Of a DNA stretch of 64,000 nucleotides, positions 44,269-55,947 are shown one piece after another. The number at the start of each line of letters is the position of its first letter. Within the stretch, counting starts at the first letter, position 1. This DNA comes from Paraconiothyrium sp. Pb-2020 (taxonomy: Eukaryota; Ascomycota; Dothideomycetes; Pleosporales; Didymosphaeriaceae). Position numbers and translations under genes: made by a program. The stretch spans positions 4,340,001 through 4,404,000 of the forward strand of contig JAJUBI010000003.1 in NCBI GenBank assembly GCA_022419385.1. Reading direction: 5' to 3'. Under the pieces are notes generated by a model, which saw nothing but the letters and a program-made list of their open reading frames with translations, was not told where the DNA came from and did not search any database.

Positions 44269-45276
44269 ATGTCAGAATTCGACAATCACATCGTCTGCAT
44301 CGGCGCCGTGTACATCGACACTATCCTTACCGTCCCCCATTATCCCATTGAAGACGAGAAACTCCGCGCAAAGAAGCTCATCAAGCGCCGCGGAGGCAAT
44401 ACAGCTAACACGCTCGAAGTTCTCCAACAGCTGAACTCATATGCAGGTGGTCAGAACGCAGAGTATAGTAAATTGCATTTATGCTCTGTGCTCCCGGATA
44501 AGGAATCTGCCGCGAAACACTTCATTCAGCAGAGTCTACCAGGTGTGAATATCGATGGGTCGGCTGTGTTTAGGGAAGGTGCGAAGGAGGCGGCGAGTAG
44601 TTATATCCTTCAAAACGAGCAGAATCTGAGTAGGACGATCATTAGTATCAACCAATTGCCGGAAATGACGACGGAAGAGTTCGGTGAGAGAGTACTACAG
44701 ATGGCGAGGAGCCAAGCGGGGCCGAAGTGGGAGCAGATGTGGTTTCATTTTGAGGGAAGAATACCGGATTTCACGGCGCAGTGCGTGAGGTTTCTGCGTG
44801 AGGAATTTCCAGAGTGTAGAATTAGTTTGGAATGTGAGAAACCGGAACGGACAGGAATGGTTGAGGTTGCAAGGATGGCGGATGTGGTGTTCTATTCGAA
44901 GCTTTGGGCCACAAAGTGGGGTTTCGAGGATGCTAGGAGCTTCTTGCAAGCACAGTTGAGTGATGCAAGAGACGGAGCTGTTTTGTGCTGCACGTGGGGA
45001 GCTGAGGGAGCGGCTGCGGTCGAGAAATCCGGTGTGAATATTAGGTGGGCAGAAGTGAAGGGTTGGCAGCGAGAGCAGGAGCAGAGTCAGGTGGTTGATA
45101 CGATTGGAGCCGGCGACACCTTCATTGCTGGCATGCTTTATGCTCTTAACGATATGCAGGACGACTGGGATCTGCGATCGCAAATCAACTTCGCAAATGA
45201 ACTTGCTGGACGTAAAGTTCGACAGGAAGGCTTTGGAGGCTTGGGACGGCAGATGATGACAAGGATTACGTCTTGA
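44269..45276 (+). CDS. PfkB-family carbohydrate kinase (ketohexokinase-like)
   Basis: Single-exon gene of 335 residues. It starts MSEFDNHIVCIGAVYIDTIL, the usual first strand of the ribokinase fold. The Gly-rich substrate motif KRRGGNTANTLEVLQQL is at about 39-55, and the C-terminal PfkB signature DTIGAGDTFIAG holds the catalytic Asp283 and anion hole GAGD. The overall layout resembles animal ketohexokinase (fructokinase) homologues of fungi. It phosphorylates a sugar or related alcohol at the expense of ATP; the substrate is not determined. It ends 157 bp before the convergent stop of the SDR gene. Confidence 0.9.
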   Translation: MSEFDNHIVCIGAVYIDTILTVPHYPIEDEKLRAKKLIKRRGGNTANTLEVLQQLNSYAGGQNAEYSKLHLCSVLPDKESAAKHFIQQSLPGVNIDGSAVFREGAKEAASSYILQNEQNLSRTIISINQLPEMTTEEFGERVLQMARSQAGPKWEQMWFHFEGRIPDFTAQCVRFLREEFPECRISLECEKPERTGMVEVARMADVVFYSKLWATKWGFEDARSFLQAQLSDARDGAVLCCTWGAEGAAAVEKSGVNIRWAEVKGWQREQEQSQVVDTIGAGDTFIAGMLYALNDMQDDWDLRSQINFANELAGRKVRQEGFGGLGRQMMTRITS

Positions 45277-45433
45277 TGTATCGCATACTCCAAAACAGTT
45301 GCTTTCGATTGCTGGATTCACTGACTGCCGTGGATTCCCGCGAAATTGCCATTATAACATACAGCATTGTACCAACGCCTCGCTCCATACCAAGGAACCA
45401 GTCACGCTATGCTAGCAGCCATGGAAGCAATCA

Positions 45434-46376
45434 TTACCACGCAGAGTGTCCACCATCGATCTTCAAGTCAGATCCTGTCTGGTTCATGTCAGCGATGATC
45501 AATTGACAATTGGGAAAGACCTCACCATGAAACTACTAGCATCGCTCAGCAAGAATACTGCAGCGCCTCGGTATTCTGAGGGTTTGGAAAGACGACCGAG
45601 CATGTTGTCCTTGGGCCAGTTCTCCTTGCGCTCAGGGAACTTGACGAACAACGCCTCCACCATGGCCGTTACGATATATCCGGGGGAAATGGTGTTTACA
45701 CGGATGTTGTACTGGCCCCACTCCATGGCGAGGTTTCGAGCGAGCTGAATCACGCCAGCTTTCGACGCGTTATACGCAGGACAAATGAGACCCTGGTATG
45801 CGTCAGCCTTGGAGTTCTAATCGTTTGAGGAGGAAGAGTACCTTGTTGGCTACGCTACCGGACATGCTGGCAATTAGTACAATACTTCCACCGTTGCCGT
45901 ACTTGATCATCTGCTTCGCGACCGCCTGGCTGGTCATGAAAACACCAGTGACGTTCACCTCGAACATGCGGTTGGCATCTTCCGCCGTGTACTCGAGTGC
46001 GGGAGTCTCTTGTTGAATACCAGCGGCCGCGATGAGCCCGTCCAGCCTTTCGTGCTTGCTGGCAATGTCTTCAACGATCTTGTTGAGCTGTTCTACCTCA
46101 CGTACGTCAACCTGCCGGTACTGCAGCTCTGTGCCGAGCTCCGTCGCTGCGCGCTTTGCGATATCGTGAAACTCCGGCGAAGGCTCAGGCAGTCGATCAA
46201 GGGCGTACACTGTACTATTCATCAGTATACGGGTATATGGGATGCGACTTATACTCACCAGTAGCTCCGGCTTCGAGCAATGCCTCTGCTTGGGTGAGGC
46301 CAAGTCCACGCGCAGCTCCAGACACTAGGATGACTTTGTCGCTTAAGCTGAACTCAGGAAGACCTTTTGAAGCCAT
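45434..46376 (-). CDS. Short-chain dehydrogenase/reductase
   Basis: Exons 46376-46259, 46209-45842, 45792-45526 and 45478-45434 give 265 residues, typical of classical SDRs. The cofactor loop is VSGAARGLGL (residues 18-27). A NAG-equivalent IAAAGIQ follows, then catalytic Ser in LIASMSGSVAN and the YxxxK pair Tyr169/Lys173 (YNASK) created at the third exon start. The end is the conserved TGSDLKIDGGHSAW. It resembles fungal sorbose/mannitol-type NADP(H) reductases, but the exact substrate cannot be read from sequence. Introns are 46-52 nt. Together with the PfkB kinase this might process sugars; inferred from adjacency. Confidence 0.92.
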
Positions 46377-47354
46377 ATTTGCGACGCTGCCCATTACTTT
46401 TGTATTGCAGATAAGAGGGTTGAGGAAGGCAGTTAGAGGAATACTGTTCGAATGGAAACCAGGGACAGGAGAAAGGGAATTGAAGGGACAAGACCCTTTC
46501 CTGACGACGGAAAAACATCACTGTATCATATGATCACGATCTAGGGCGGACCGCGACGCTTCCATGGCGCCTTCGCTACCTATGGCAGAACATACGAGAG
46601 TGCCACATAATTGTTGCGGGGAACAATCCACACGGGACTTCCCAATGCAGACATGCCGTAGCACTTCCGCGGCCAACGTTGGCTTACATTGGACGGAAGC
46701 GGCCACTATACTATTTTGGACCAACATCTGGATTGAAAAAGGATGGCATGCGTTTCAAACTCGGCATCGTATCGAGGCAGATGTTTTCAACAATGTCAGA
46801 GCCTTCGCGAACTATCCTGATTGAATACAATGTTGTTCACGTAGACAGCCTCATCGAAGTGACAAGATCAACCAATCGCACCATCAACGCTAATAACGCC
46901 TTAAAGAGCATATCACTACCCCGCCATCCCCACCTGCTGTGGCTTCAACGCGCAACGGCGTTCCCAAGTACCAGGGACTTCGAGTATGTCAAAAAGCAGA
47001 TAAAGTGTGGACAGAACCCTTTGGACAAGTATCACTGCTGAGCACGTGCACACGACACGATAGTTCCTGGACCACATTGTCGCCTATCTACTCTCCATCG
47101 CAGTAGTACGCTCCCCTATCTTCGGGACCGCAACAGCCCCTCACATGAACAGCACTGCAGTTTCCCATCCGAGGTAGCGTTTCCTTATCTTCGCGCGTTA
47201 TCTTGTTTCTTGCAGCTGTTGATTGAATCCTAAACTCACTCTCTTTCTTTCATGCAGATTATCTCAGTACCTTACAGTCATTCGTGTTCATATTGTTGTA
47301 CTTCGTGCGATCACAGGTCATCGTTACTTTCAATCCGATCCAATACCATCCGCA
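46377..47354. other. Divergent intergenic region, SDR and amidase genes
   Basis: 978 bp. Frames of up to 120 codons at 46564-47041 have no recognisable domain. A CACGTG core lies at 47043-47048. Nothing else seen. Confidence 0.45.
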
Positions 47355-49177
47355 ATGTCGGGTCTTTTCAATTCAGTTTATTCTCGCATCCACGCCAGTC
47401 TCATTTCCCCCTCAATGCTCCCCTCACCTTCCTCCTCTAAAGCTCTCGAATCATGGCAAACCATAGCCAAGCGCATCCAACAACACCGAGATGCCGCTCT
47501 TGCCGCAGTCGAACCTCCCATACCAGACATCCCCGAGCTACCGCTAGACTCAACCCCGTTGCCCAAGACCATCCTCACTCCAGAGGAAATCTCAATCACC
47601 GAATCTGATCCCGTAGATCTCCTCTTAAAGCTCTCTTCTGGCGATGTATCCAGTGCAACCGTAACAAACGCGTTCCTCAGACGCGCCGCCCTCGCGCAGA
47701 ATCTTGTAAACTGTATCACCGAATTAATGCCCCAAGCTGCGCTCGAGCGCGCCGCATATCTCGACGCATACCTCAAAGAACATGGCAAGCCCATGGGCCC
47801 ACTCCACGGTGTGCGTCTTCGCCTCACCCTTCCCAGAGTCTGCACTGACAAGCACTTCTAGCTACCGATCTCCACAAAAGAAATGATCAATATAAAGGAC
47901 CACACCTGTAACGCTGGTTTCATCTCTTGGTCCGATCGCACCCCCACATCTAACGCACACATCCTGGACATCTTGCTAGCAGCAGGCTGTATCCTCTACG
48001 CCCGCACCACACAGCCCCAAACCCTCATGCACCTCGAAACCTCTTCAAACTACTTTGGCACTACTTACAACCCGTTTAACCGAAACCTCACCAGCGGTGG
48101 CTCGTCCGGCGGCGAAGGCGCCCTACTCGGCATGCGTGGAAGCTGTTTAGGCATCGGCACAGATATCGGGGGAAGCATCAGATCCCCTGCGGCAAATAAT
48201 GGAGTGTGGGGATTGAGGCCCACGAGTAATAGACTGCCGATGCAGGGAATGACCGCAACGATGTTGAGCGCGGAGCATATCCTCGCCGTCATCGGTCCAC
48301 TCTCGACTTCGCTAGCAGGAATCAAGGTATTCATGAAGACGCTCATCGACGCGAAACCCTGGATCCGGGAGCCCAGCCTTGTCCCTCTACCTTGGAACAG
48401 CGAATCACAATTCCCCATCTCAAAAGACGGGAACAAGACGTTCAAAATCGGTGTGTTGACTGATGATGGAGTCGTGCGTCCACATCCGCCCGTCCTCCGC
48501 GCCCTGAACTCCCTCGCAGAGGAACTTGCGAAGGTCCCAGGCGTAGAAGTGGTCCCTTTCACGCCTCTCAAGCACGACCTTGCCTGGACCATAATTTCCT
48601 CTCTCTACTTTGCCGACGGGGGCGCAGAAGAGAAAGCCGCCATTGCTGCGTCGGGCGAACCCTGGCGTCCCTTGTCCAAGTTCATTCTGAAGGAAAATCC
48701 TAATGTCAAATCGCTCACCATTGCGGAGATGTGGGACTGGACGGCGAAGCGGGACGCGTACAGAGCCGAATACGCGGCGCACTGGGAAGAAAGCGGGATA
48801 GACGTCTTGTTGTGCCCTGTAGGACCTGGTGCCGCACCGCCCATAGATTGCGCAAGATACTGGGGATACACCGCGCAGTGGAATTTGCTGGATTATCCGG
48901 CGCTTGTGGCGCCAGTGAGTAAGGTGTCGGCTGATGATATTAGTGAGGAGCGGTATGTGCCGAGGAATGAGCAGGATAAGTATAATCATGAGCTTTGTAA
49001 GTAAACCAAAGGGAGTGGGATGTACGGTGCTAACTTATGCCAGATTCTCCTGAGAAGTATGTCAACGCGCCTGTGAGCGTGCAAGCGGTGGGAAGGAGAT
49101 ATGAGGATGAGAAGGTGGTCGAAGCGGTGGAGTATATACAGGAGAAGCTGGGGCTGCCGTGGGCCCAGTACGTCTAA
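47355..49177 (+). CDS. Amidase signature family enzyme
   Basis: Exons 47355-47810, 47862-48996 and 49044-49177 give 574 residues. The Ser-cisSer-Lys triad is complete with family spacing: Lys158 in LPISTKE (created at the first splice), Ser233 in GGSSGGEGALL, and nucleophile Ser257 in GIGTDIGGSIRSPAA; Lys to Ser is 75 residues and Ser to Ser 24, as in fatty acid amide hydrolase. Such enzymes hydrolyse amides such as acetamide or fatty amides; substrate undetermined. An upstream in-frame leader has no ATG that improves the start. The last intron has a GCTAAC branch site. Its stop lies 79 bp from that of the convergent alpha/beta hydrolase. Confidence 0.93.
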
Positions 49178-49256
49178 GCGATGAAGGCACGATTCTGAAT
49201 TTCAATACTCGTGATTTCCGATGGGTATCAACACTCGCCTCCATACTTCCTTTATC

Positions 49257-50483
49257 TCAGTCCCTTACGCGCTTCTCCCAGAGCTGTAGTGTTTCTCTTA
49301 GCTGCTGTTCTACGCCCGGCTCGTGCCAAAAATGCCCCGCACCCTGGACTTCAATGCTGCCAAAACCCACATGGTTATCCTCATCTATCCTCGCGGCCCA
49401 TTCCCTCATCTTCTTCGCTGAGGCAAACATATCCTGATTGCCGAACACTGCCAGCGTCTGGTGCCGCTTGAGCGTAGCATCCTCATCGCCCGAGCGATTC
49501 CAAAACCCACGCGCTAGCCCAGGTGCCGCGAGTGTTGCAGTCGGCGGTGTAAGCGGCGACACAAGGAGATACCGTACCTCTGGGACTTGGATCGCAGGGA
49601 TCATTCCCACTATAGCAGGAGGCTGTGGAGAGATGTTCTTCCGTCCCTGATGACTATGACTGAGAGTCCGTAACCTGCTCCCGATGTCTAAGCTCCTTCC
49701 TCCATCAATACTTCGCCTGATTTCCCTGCTGCTCCGTCTCTTCTCGGGACTCGTCTCTTCACCGCCCATCTTGACCGATAATTTGTGCTCGTGCCTTACT
49801 CTATTACGTCGCTCCTGATCTCGCGCTATGTTGATGAATTCAAGGTTGGCTTGGTCGCTGAGCTTGTGGGCACATAGGACAATCTCATGGGCTGCAGAGC
49901 CGGCGAATGGAGCGGCGAAGGGCTGCAGAATGGAAGGAAGGGGTGGAAGGTGTCGAAGGATAATCGAGCCGTAAGAATATCCACCGAGGACCACGATCGG
50001 GGTTTCCTCGTCTGCGTCCTTCCTCGCAATTGTGGGCGATACCGGCGATTGATCTGGAGTGAACGTAGCGTCTGACGGTGGATTAGGTCGCAGGTAGGAC
50101 AGGTAATGCATGAAGAAGCCGGTAAAAGATCGGTAGTCATTGAGCTCAGGCTTGCCAGACCAACTCGTGCGTCCTTTCGCTCCATGTGCGCCTCTACAAC
50201 AGGTCAGTAAGTTGATCCACCTCGGAGGAGGGGCGCCATGCCTGAAGTTGAATGTGCCTACGGCCCACCCAGCCGCAAGAAACTCCTCGACCACAATGGC
50301 CACAACGCGGTCATCATACGAGCCGCCCATAGGCGCGTACGGATGCGCCATCACAATGCCCCGCTTCTTCCATGGCTTCTCCTTCGCTGACTCTAATACG
50401 GAGGGGTGGTATATGCGAACATCGAGCGGTGTATCGTCATGGAGGGAGGGAATCGTGCAGCTCCAGCGGGGTTCGGTCGGCAT
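49257..50483 (-). CDS. Alpha/beta hydrolase with a probable GC-AG intron
   Basis: Exons 50483-50242 and 50193-49257 give 392 residues. The intron (50241-50194, 48 nt) starts GCATGG rather than GT, has a TTACTGACC branch site and ends TGTAG. Because it is a multiple of three it reads through, but removal restores the family sequence FNFRGAHGAKGRTSWSGKPE. The hydrolase fold shows the oxyanion region MAHPYAPMGGSYDDRVV, nucleophile Ser154 in GGYSYGS, an Asp in AVFGNQDMF and the catalytic His in GAGHFWHEPG. A disordered basic insert lies between strands at about 210-285. Substrate unknown. Similar proteins are conserved across filamentous fungi. Confidence 0.85.
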   Translation of the reverse strand: MPTEPRWSCTIPSLHDDTPLDVRIYHPSVLESAKEKPWKKRGIVMAHPYAPMGGSYDDRVVAIVVEEFLAAGWAVGTFNFRHGAPPPRWINLLTCCRGAHGAKGRTSWSGKPELNDYRSFTGFFMHYLSYLRPNPPSDATFTPDQSPVSPTIARKDADEETPIVVLGGYSYGSIILRHLPPLPSILQPFAAPFAGSAAHEIVLCAHKLSDQANLEFINIARDQERRNRVRHEHKLSVKMGGEETSPEKRRSSREIRRSIDGGRSLDIGSRLRTLSHSHQGRKNISPQPPAIVGMIPAIQVPEVRYLLVSPLTPPTATLAAPGLARGFWNRSGDEDATLKRHQTLAVFGNQDMFASAKKMREWAARIDEDNHVGFGSIEVQGAGHFWHEPGVEQQLRETLQLWEKRVRD

Positions 50484-50939
50484 CGTGGGCCAGTCTGTGA
50501 CCCGCTGCAGATGTTGCCTCAGGGCATCGCGAATGTCGGATGGGACGAGAAAGCCTTGAAAGCGAGGTTGTATCTTCGTATATACAGCGTGGGGGTTGTA
50601 GGAAGCGGCGGGTGAGGGCCGAGCTCAAACTTCCGGAAAAAGCAGGTGCGGTGGCCGTAGATCGCCGCACGTTTGATTTCTGGCATAGAAGGCCGGAATT
50701 AAGCAACTTGCCTATCTGCCTACAACAGCACAAGAGCTGCGAATAAAACAATTTTAATATATACACAATTATCGCCCTGTATAACAGAGTAGACGCTGTT
50801 ACTTTTATAGACTAACATTGCTGTATTGTTGACTTGTGTCTAATAGGTGGTGGTATGGTAGGTCCTTCAATGCAGCTTATCATGCCCCGCGAGAAACGTT
50901 TGAGAAGTTCTTGAGGTTCTACTCTATCCATCAATCCTA
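50484..50939. other. Intergenic, no supported gene
   Basis: 456 bp, AT-rich near 50740-50820 (poly-A/terminator-like). Promoter of the hydrolase and 3' region of the WD40 gene. Confidence 0.5.
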
Positions 50940-53900
50940 TCACATCGTCTCCCACTCTATCCTGATAACCTCCATGCCAACGCCACAAACGAGCACCCTC
51001 GCAGCTTTGTCCCCCTTCTCTTGTTCTGCTACATTCTCCTCGTCCTCTTCTTTCTCCTCTCTTGACTCCCAAACAGCCATACTCGACACGTCTGCAACAC
51101 TCGTCTTGATCTTTCCAACGCGCTTGATCTCTCCAATGCTCTTCGTTGCTGGCCGATTATTGCCTTCTAAGTCCGCGTCCGTTTCGTACATGGTGAGTTC
51201 CCATAGACGCACCCATTGATCATTCCCACTTGTCACTACAAACGTCCGGGCATTGTGTGTGAGCACCGCACATGCCGTCACAGCTGAAGCATGTGCCCGA
51301 ACCACTATGACTGGGGGACTGGCCCATTCTACGCCGTTCCAGCTAGTGCAAGCGAGGAGGAAGGCTAGTGTGCCATCATCGCCGCCGCTCACGATGAGCG
51401 TCATGACCGTCTTGACATCCTTCTTGGAAAGGTGATGTATAACCAGAGTTTTCGAGGAGGACTGGTGGAGTGTGATGGGGGAATGATATGTGAGCGGTTC
51501 GAGCTTCGGGAAAGACACAGTAGGCCAAAGGACGGCATGCCCGTCAGTACCGGCTGTAAGGATTACAAATGGCATGTTTTCCTCGCCTGAAGGAACGAAT
51601 GCGCATTGTGTTAGACAAGAAGTGAAGTAGTGGCCGGAAGCGCACTTGTGCCACTTCTCTAGCATTGTGAGATCGTACATGTACAACTACTCTTTATCAG
51701 CAAATTGATGTGCCTATTTTGGGTTTTGAAGCATGAAGGTGTGCGTACCTTGACTGTAGAGTTCGAAAATACCATACTAATTAGGAAGGTCGTGTCCGAT
51801 TGTCGCTTAGCCTCGAATGCCATGATGCGTAGGTCGGAGTGCTCGCTTTCGGGTGGGAGGCTTGCTTCGCACACCACGCCTATGCCGCCCAATTCAGACG
51901 GGACGCGACTTATCCTCCAAACATAGAACTCTTCGCAACCGCCGCTGCTAAAGAGATACGAGCCGTCAGCAGACCATTGGAGAGCTTGGATCCCAGTCGT
52001 GTGTTTACGCAGGGTGCGAAGGCACGTGAGGTGATCGTTACAGTATTGGAAAATTTTAATGTCAGTATCTTCGGCGCCGGTGGCTATGAACTGTCTGTTG
52101 CCTTTGTTCGTAGCAATAACTGGTGACACAGCGACAGCTTTTATTTCGCGTCCGTGACCACCAGAGCGTATCACATCGTGATTCTGCTCGGGTTGTGTGT
52201 GAATATGCATACTTGATGCTCGTGTCCAGATAAGAGTGCCACCACGGTATGAGGAGAGGTTGGGTCGGAATGTCCAGCTCCGATGCGCGCCGCCGGTTTC
52301 GACACTCATAATAACTTCTTCGGTGGCAGTGTTATATAGTACGAACTCCTTGTTTGAAAATCCATACACGTGTAATTGGTCGTCACGGATATAGAGACCC
52401 TCGATGTTCGGGCCGACAGGTAGCGAAATGTCATGGACTATTGAGTGGTAGAGGTTGTTCGCTAGGTCGATGAAGTGAATGGCCATGCAGCCGTTTCTTC
52501 CTGTCGAGACCAAATGACCAGACAAGGTGGTCGAGCCACTGACTATCCAGGTCATAGCGGTGACAGTCTCTTTACCGTGGACGGAATCGATGATCCTGAG
52601 TAGCTTGGCCGATCCCGGAGTTTCTCCATCGCGTTCATCTGGTATGCGGTATACGGCAATCGACCCACGGCGGAAACCAACAAAGACATATCTTCCATCA
52701 ACGGTGTAGGCATGGATCATGCTCGTAATGGCGAGTCCAGTAATTTGATCTGAGATCGGTAGGATGGTCGTACGTAAGACTGTTGGCTCGTCGCTCCTCA
52801 AAAGATTGACTTCAAGCAGGTGAGCAACCTTCTGTCCAACTAGCGTAACCAACAGAACTATTCGTCTCGACTGCGGCATTTCTACGGGATGTTCCGTGAA
52901 GACTTCACCAATCTTGCCACTGACAGTATACAGCTGTGATAAGCGCGACGTGTCCTTGGTATATGCGTACAGAGTTCCTGTCGCACTAGCAACGAAAGCT
53001 ACACCGAGTGAGCTCTCTCCTACACAGACGGAGTATCCGCCTAGATCATCTACTTGGGCAAGTAGTATCGACCGCTCGATCTTTGCACTGACCACGGAAG
53101 CTAAAGTCTCAAGATAGACTCTACCAGAATTAGTAGTCAGGATGAAAGTAGTTTCATCTAAGAATGCATAGCTTCTGAGGAACTCGGTCCGCTTGGATGA
53201 GCCGTGACCCGTTTTCTCTGTAACTGCAGTGCTATCCTCGAGCAGCGCTGGAGAAGATGCAAAGAAGCCTATATCATACTGTGACTGTTTGATGGGATGA
53301 CTGTTTTGGTACGTCTTCATACAAAACCGTGTGATCTTACTGTCGGCTCCTCCAAGAGTGGCGGAATCACCGCTACGCAAGCTCGGCAAAGCCATGGACC
53401 AAACATTTTTGCCATTGTGATAGGCTGCTGTATCCACCAGCTCAAGCTGCCACTTTGGCAATCCCGGCGGACTAGATATCTCACTAGGTTTGGTGACCAG
53501 TCTCCATGTACGTGACGTAGCATCCTCACCTGAAGACAGGACGAAAACATCGCTAGGTGACGAGTCGTTCTGGAAAAAATTCACATTCCAGACGCGGGAA
53601 GTATGGCCCCAGCCGATGGCAACACAGTCGATGTTCGATACGGCAGTATCGAAAGAAGCATTGGTGAAACCGGTATGCCTTGTCCTCTGCAATTCTAGGT
53701 CACCGTCAAGTGAAGATTCCCCTTCTTCCGCGGAAACGCCGCTGACATCCCAGATGCGTATTGTGCGGTCGTCGCTACAGCTTGCGAGCAACCGCCTTGA
53801 CTCCTGATCATCAATGGGGAGCTTGGGGGAAATTTGTACCCCAAATATAGAGCCTTCGTGACCTAGGAAGACGCGGTGGATACGTGATCTGCTTTCATGG

Positions 53901-54562
53901 TCACGCGTTGGATCCCACGACCAGTAGATAATCTCGCCGAATGCGGTTCCTGCAGCAACGAGTATGACATGATGTTCTGCATCCCACGATAGATGTGCAG
54001 AGTAGAGAATTGAACGAGAGCTGGAAGTCAGTTCGCTCACCGAGATGAATGGAACTTCGTTGGTGTCCTTGATCTCAGTGGGAGGATGCAAGATAATTTC
54101 AAGCAGTGCATTGTGTGCGGTTACCGCCGGACATCGTACCGGATTAGGGTCTCCGAACGTGTAAGGCGCTGGAAGGATGTTCAAGATCCAGTCAGGCGCT
54201 CTTCCAACGTTAGACAGTTGGAAATTCTCCAGGCAGATGCGGGCATCATTGTCGTAGCCCCTGAAGCCAAATTTTACTGTGCGGACCAGCAACCCTCCCC
54301 AGACAATGAGATGCGCACTACCAATCTCAACTTCGAGTTCGGAAATGCCATGTATAGCTTGAGCTTCAAAAACTCGTTCCGACCAAAGGTATATGTTGTC
54401 TTGGCGTTCATAGAAGCGCAAGTAAGGTCCTTCAGCGACAACGAGAAGACGTCCACAATCGGCCAAAGCCGTTATCGGAACGCGAGTACATTCATGCTAT
54501 GCCACTTAGCCAAACACAATCACAGGCGACAGAAGAAGACCTACATGAAGCTTCGGGGACAT
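50940..54562 (-). CDS. WD40 protein of the WDR6/Rtt10 (Trm734) type
   Basis: Exon 1 is only 18 nt (54562-54545, MSPKLH); exon 2 is 54496-51749 and exon 3 is 51686-50940, total 1170 residues. The first exon was placed because it supplies the only in-frame ATG and gives the family start HHECTRVPITALADCGRLLV. WD repeats are spread through the protein; the clearest is FLGHEGSIFGVQIS with RLLASCSDDRTIRIWDVS near residue 220-265, characteristic of WDR6. Later repeats include GRNGCMAIHFIDL, FIATGAEDTDIKIFQY and SGGDDGTLAFLLA. In yeast Rtt10/Trm734 partners the Trm7 methyltransferase for 2'-O-methylation of tRNA position 34; human WDR6 does the same with FTSJ1. It shares a 207-bp promoter with the next gene. 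Confidence 0.9.
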
Positions 54563-54769
54563 TGGAGAAGTGGCTGGAAGTCGCTCCTAATTTCTCGATT
54601 GGATTTTGGCGTTGAGTAAGCGCGACTGCGGGGCAAGGCGGGGTGCTTTTCTGCCAGCTCGAAAATTTAGGTATATACTCAGTCAATAGCACCACCAGAT
54701 CCATTATACTTGCACATATATCCTACAAGAACCCTCAGTCAAACTACGTATCTTCCTGCATCAGGCAAC
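54563..54769. promoter_or_regulatory. Bidirectional promoter, WDR6-like and PBDC1-like genes
   Basis: Only 207 bp lie between the two ATGs. A TATATA at 54672-54677 lies about 95 bp upstream of the plus-strand ATG. Both flanking genes serve translation, so shared control is plausible but inferred. Confidence 0.45.
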
Positions 54770-55325
54770 ATGTCTCTCGGAACGCAGGGCGCCATTCCGG
54801 AGGGGGCGCAGGACAACAACCCCGATGTAAGGCAAACCTCCGCGACGTCATCGAATATAACTGACTGGAGCTCAGGTCGAAGCACAATGGGCGGTGCAAG
54901 CAGGAAAGCACATGGAGACGTACTGGAACATCCTTGAGAAGGTCAAGGGTTCCAACCTCCGCCTCACCAAGATCGACGACGACATCTACACCCACTTCAA
55001 GAAGGACTTTCCCGAAATTAACGTCGGTGGAAAGCTCGACCAGGACGCCATGAAGAGCAAGGAGGGCAAGGAGCGATGGCGCAAGTTCATTGGTGAATAT
55101 GAGAATAAGATCGACGACTACAATTTTGGGACCATGCTGCGGGACTCGCCAAAGGCTGAATACGGCCCCGACACAACCATCATGTCGGTGCGCATGCAGT
55201 TCTACGCGGTTGAGATTGCCAGGTCAGTACAATTATAAACGGATGATTTAAATGAAGAGGCTAACCAGAGCAGAAACCGTGAGGGCCACAACGACTGGAT
55301 CTACGAGAAGGCGCACGGCAACTGA
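54770..55325 (+). CDS. PBDC1/Ypl225w-like protein, putative eEF1A chaperone
   Basis: Exons 54770-54826, 54876-55222 and 55274-55325 give 151 residues. The order of conserved blocks matches the PBDC1 family (yeast Ypl225w/Chp1): VEAQWAVQAGKHMETYWNIL, LRLTKIDDDIYTHFKKDFPE, KERWRKFIGEYE, DYNFGTMLRDSPKAEYGPDT, MQFYAVEIARNREGHNDWIY, ending KAHGN. This family has been described as a co-translational chaperone for translation elongation factor eEF1A. Both introns (49 and 51 nt) have CTGAC/CTAAC branch sites. Length is normal for the family. The head-to-head WDR6-like neighbour is also a translation factor gene. Confidence 0.92.
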
Positions 55326-55947
55326 GGGCAAGATCTATCAGCACACGACTTCTGAACTATGTCCACGATCGCTTAAACGATGCGTGCCCGTCGACTCGGC
55401 ATGGCATACGGCGCCTCATCGCACGTCCAACGGCGCCTGGGAATACCTCCGCATTTATTCTTGCCGCTTGGCAACGTCTTATTAAGATACCCACAACCGC
55501 CGCAGTCCGATGAGGAAGAGATAGTGAATCATGAACGACCTGGCACCAGCTTTTGGCATGCTAGAATTCATGTCTACCAAATCATAGCGAAAATGTGATG
55601 AGATGTGCGCATGTATATTCGCCGGCGTAGACCGAACCCCGCGACAAAAATTGAGTTATCAATTGATTTTTGCTCGTATTTAGCGTATCGATTGCTTTCT
55701 GGTATCTAGATGGTTATGGTTCGCGGCAGTGATGTCTGCAAGTTGGAACAATACCAAGGGCGAGACAAAGCACGCGAGAACAACATGCAAGCTGCCGTGT
55801 GGTATTCACGAACTAGTCCACATTTGGTAGCCCAAACTTTCAACATCACTCGCAACCTCAATATTCTTCTTGCACCTCGATTCTCTGCAGCGTTTTTCCA
55901 CTTGTTTCTCCTCTCTCCACGGGTGCCTGCAGATATCGGTCGCATCT
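55326..55947. other. Intergenic, no supported gene
   Basis: 622 bp, with the PBDC1 3' region on the left and the ABC transporter promoter on the right. Open frame continues upstream of 55948 from a TTG at 55870 but with no ATG. Nothing else seen. Confidence 0.5.
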
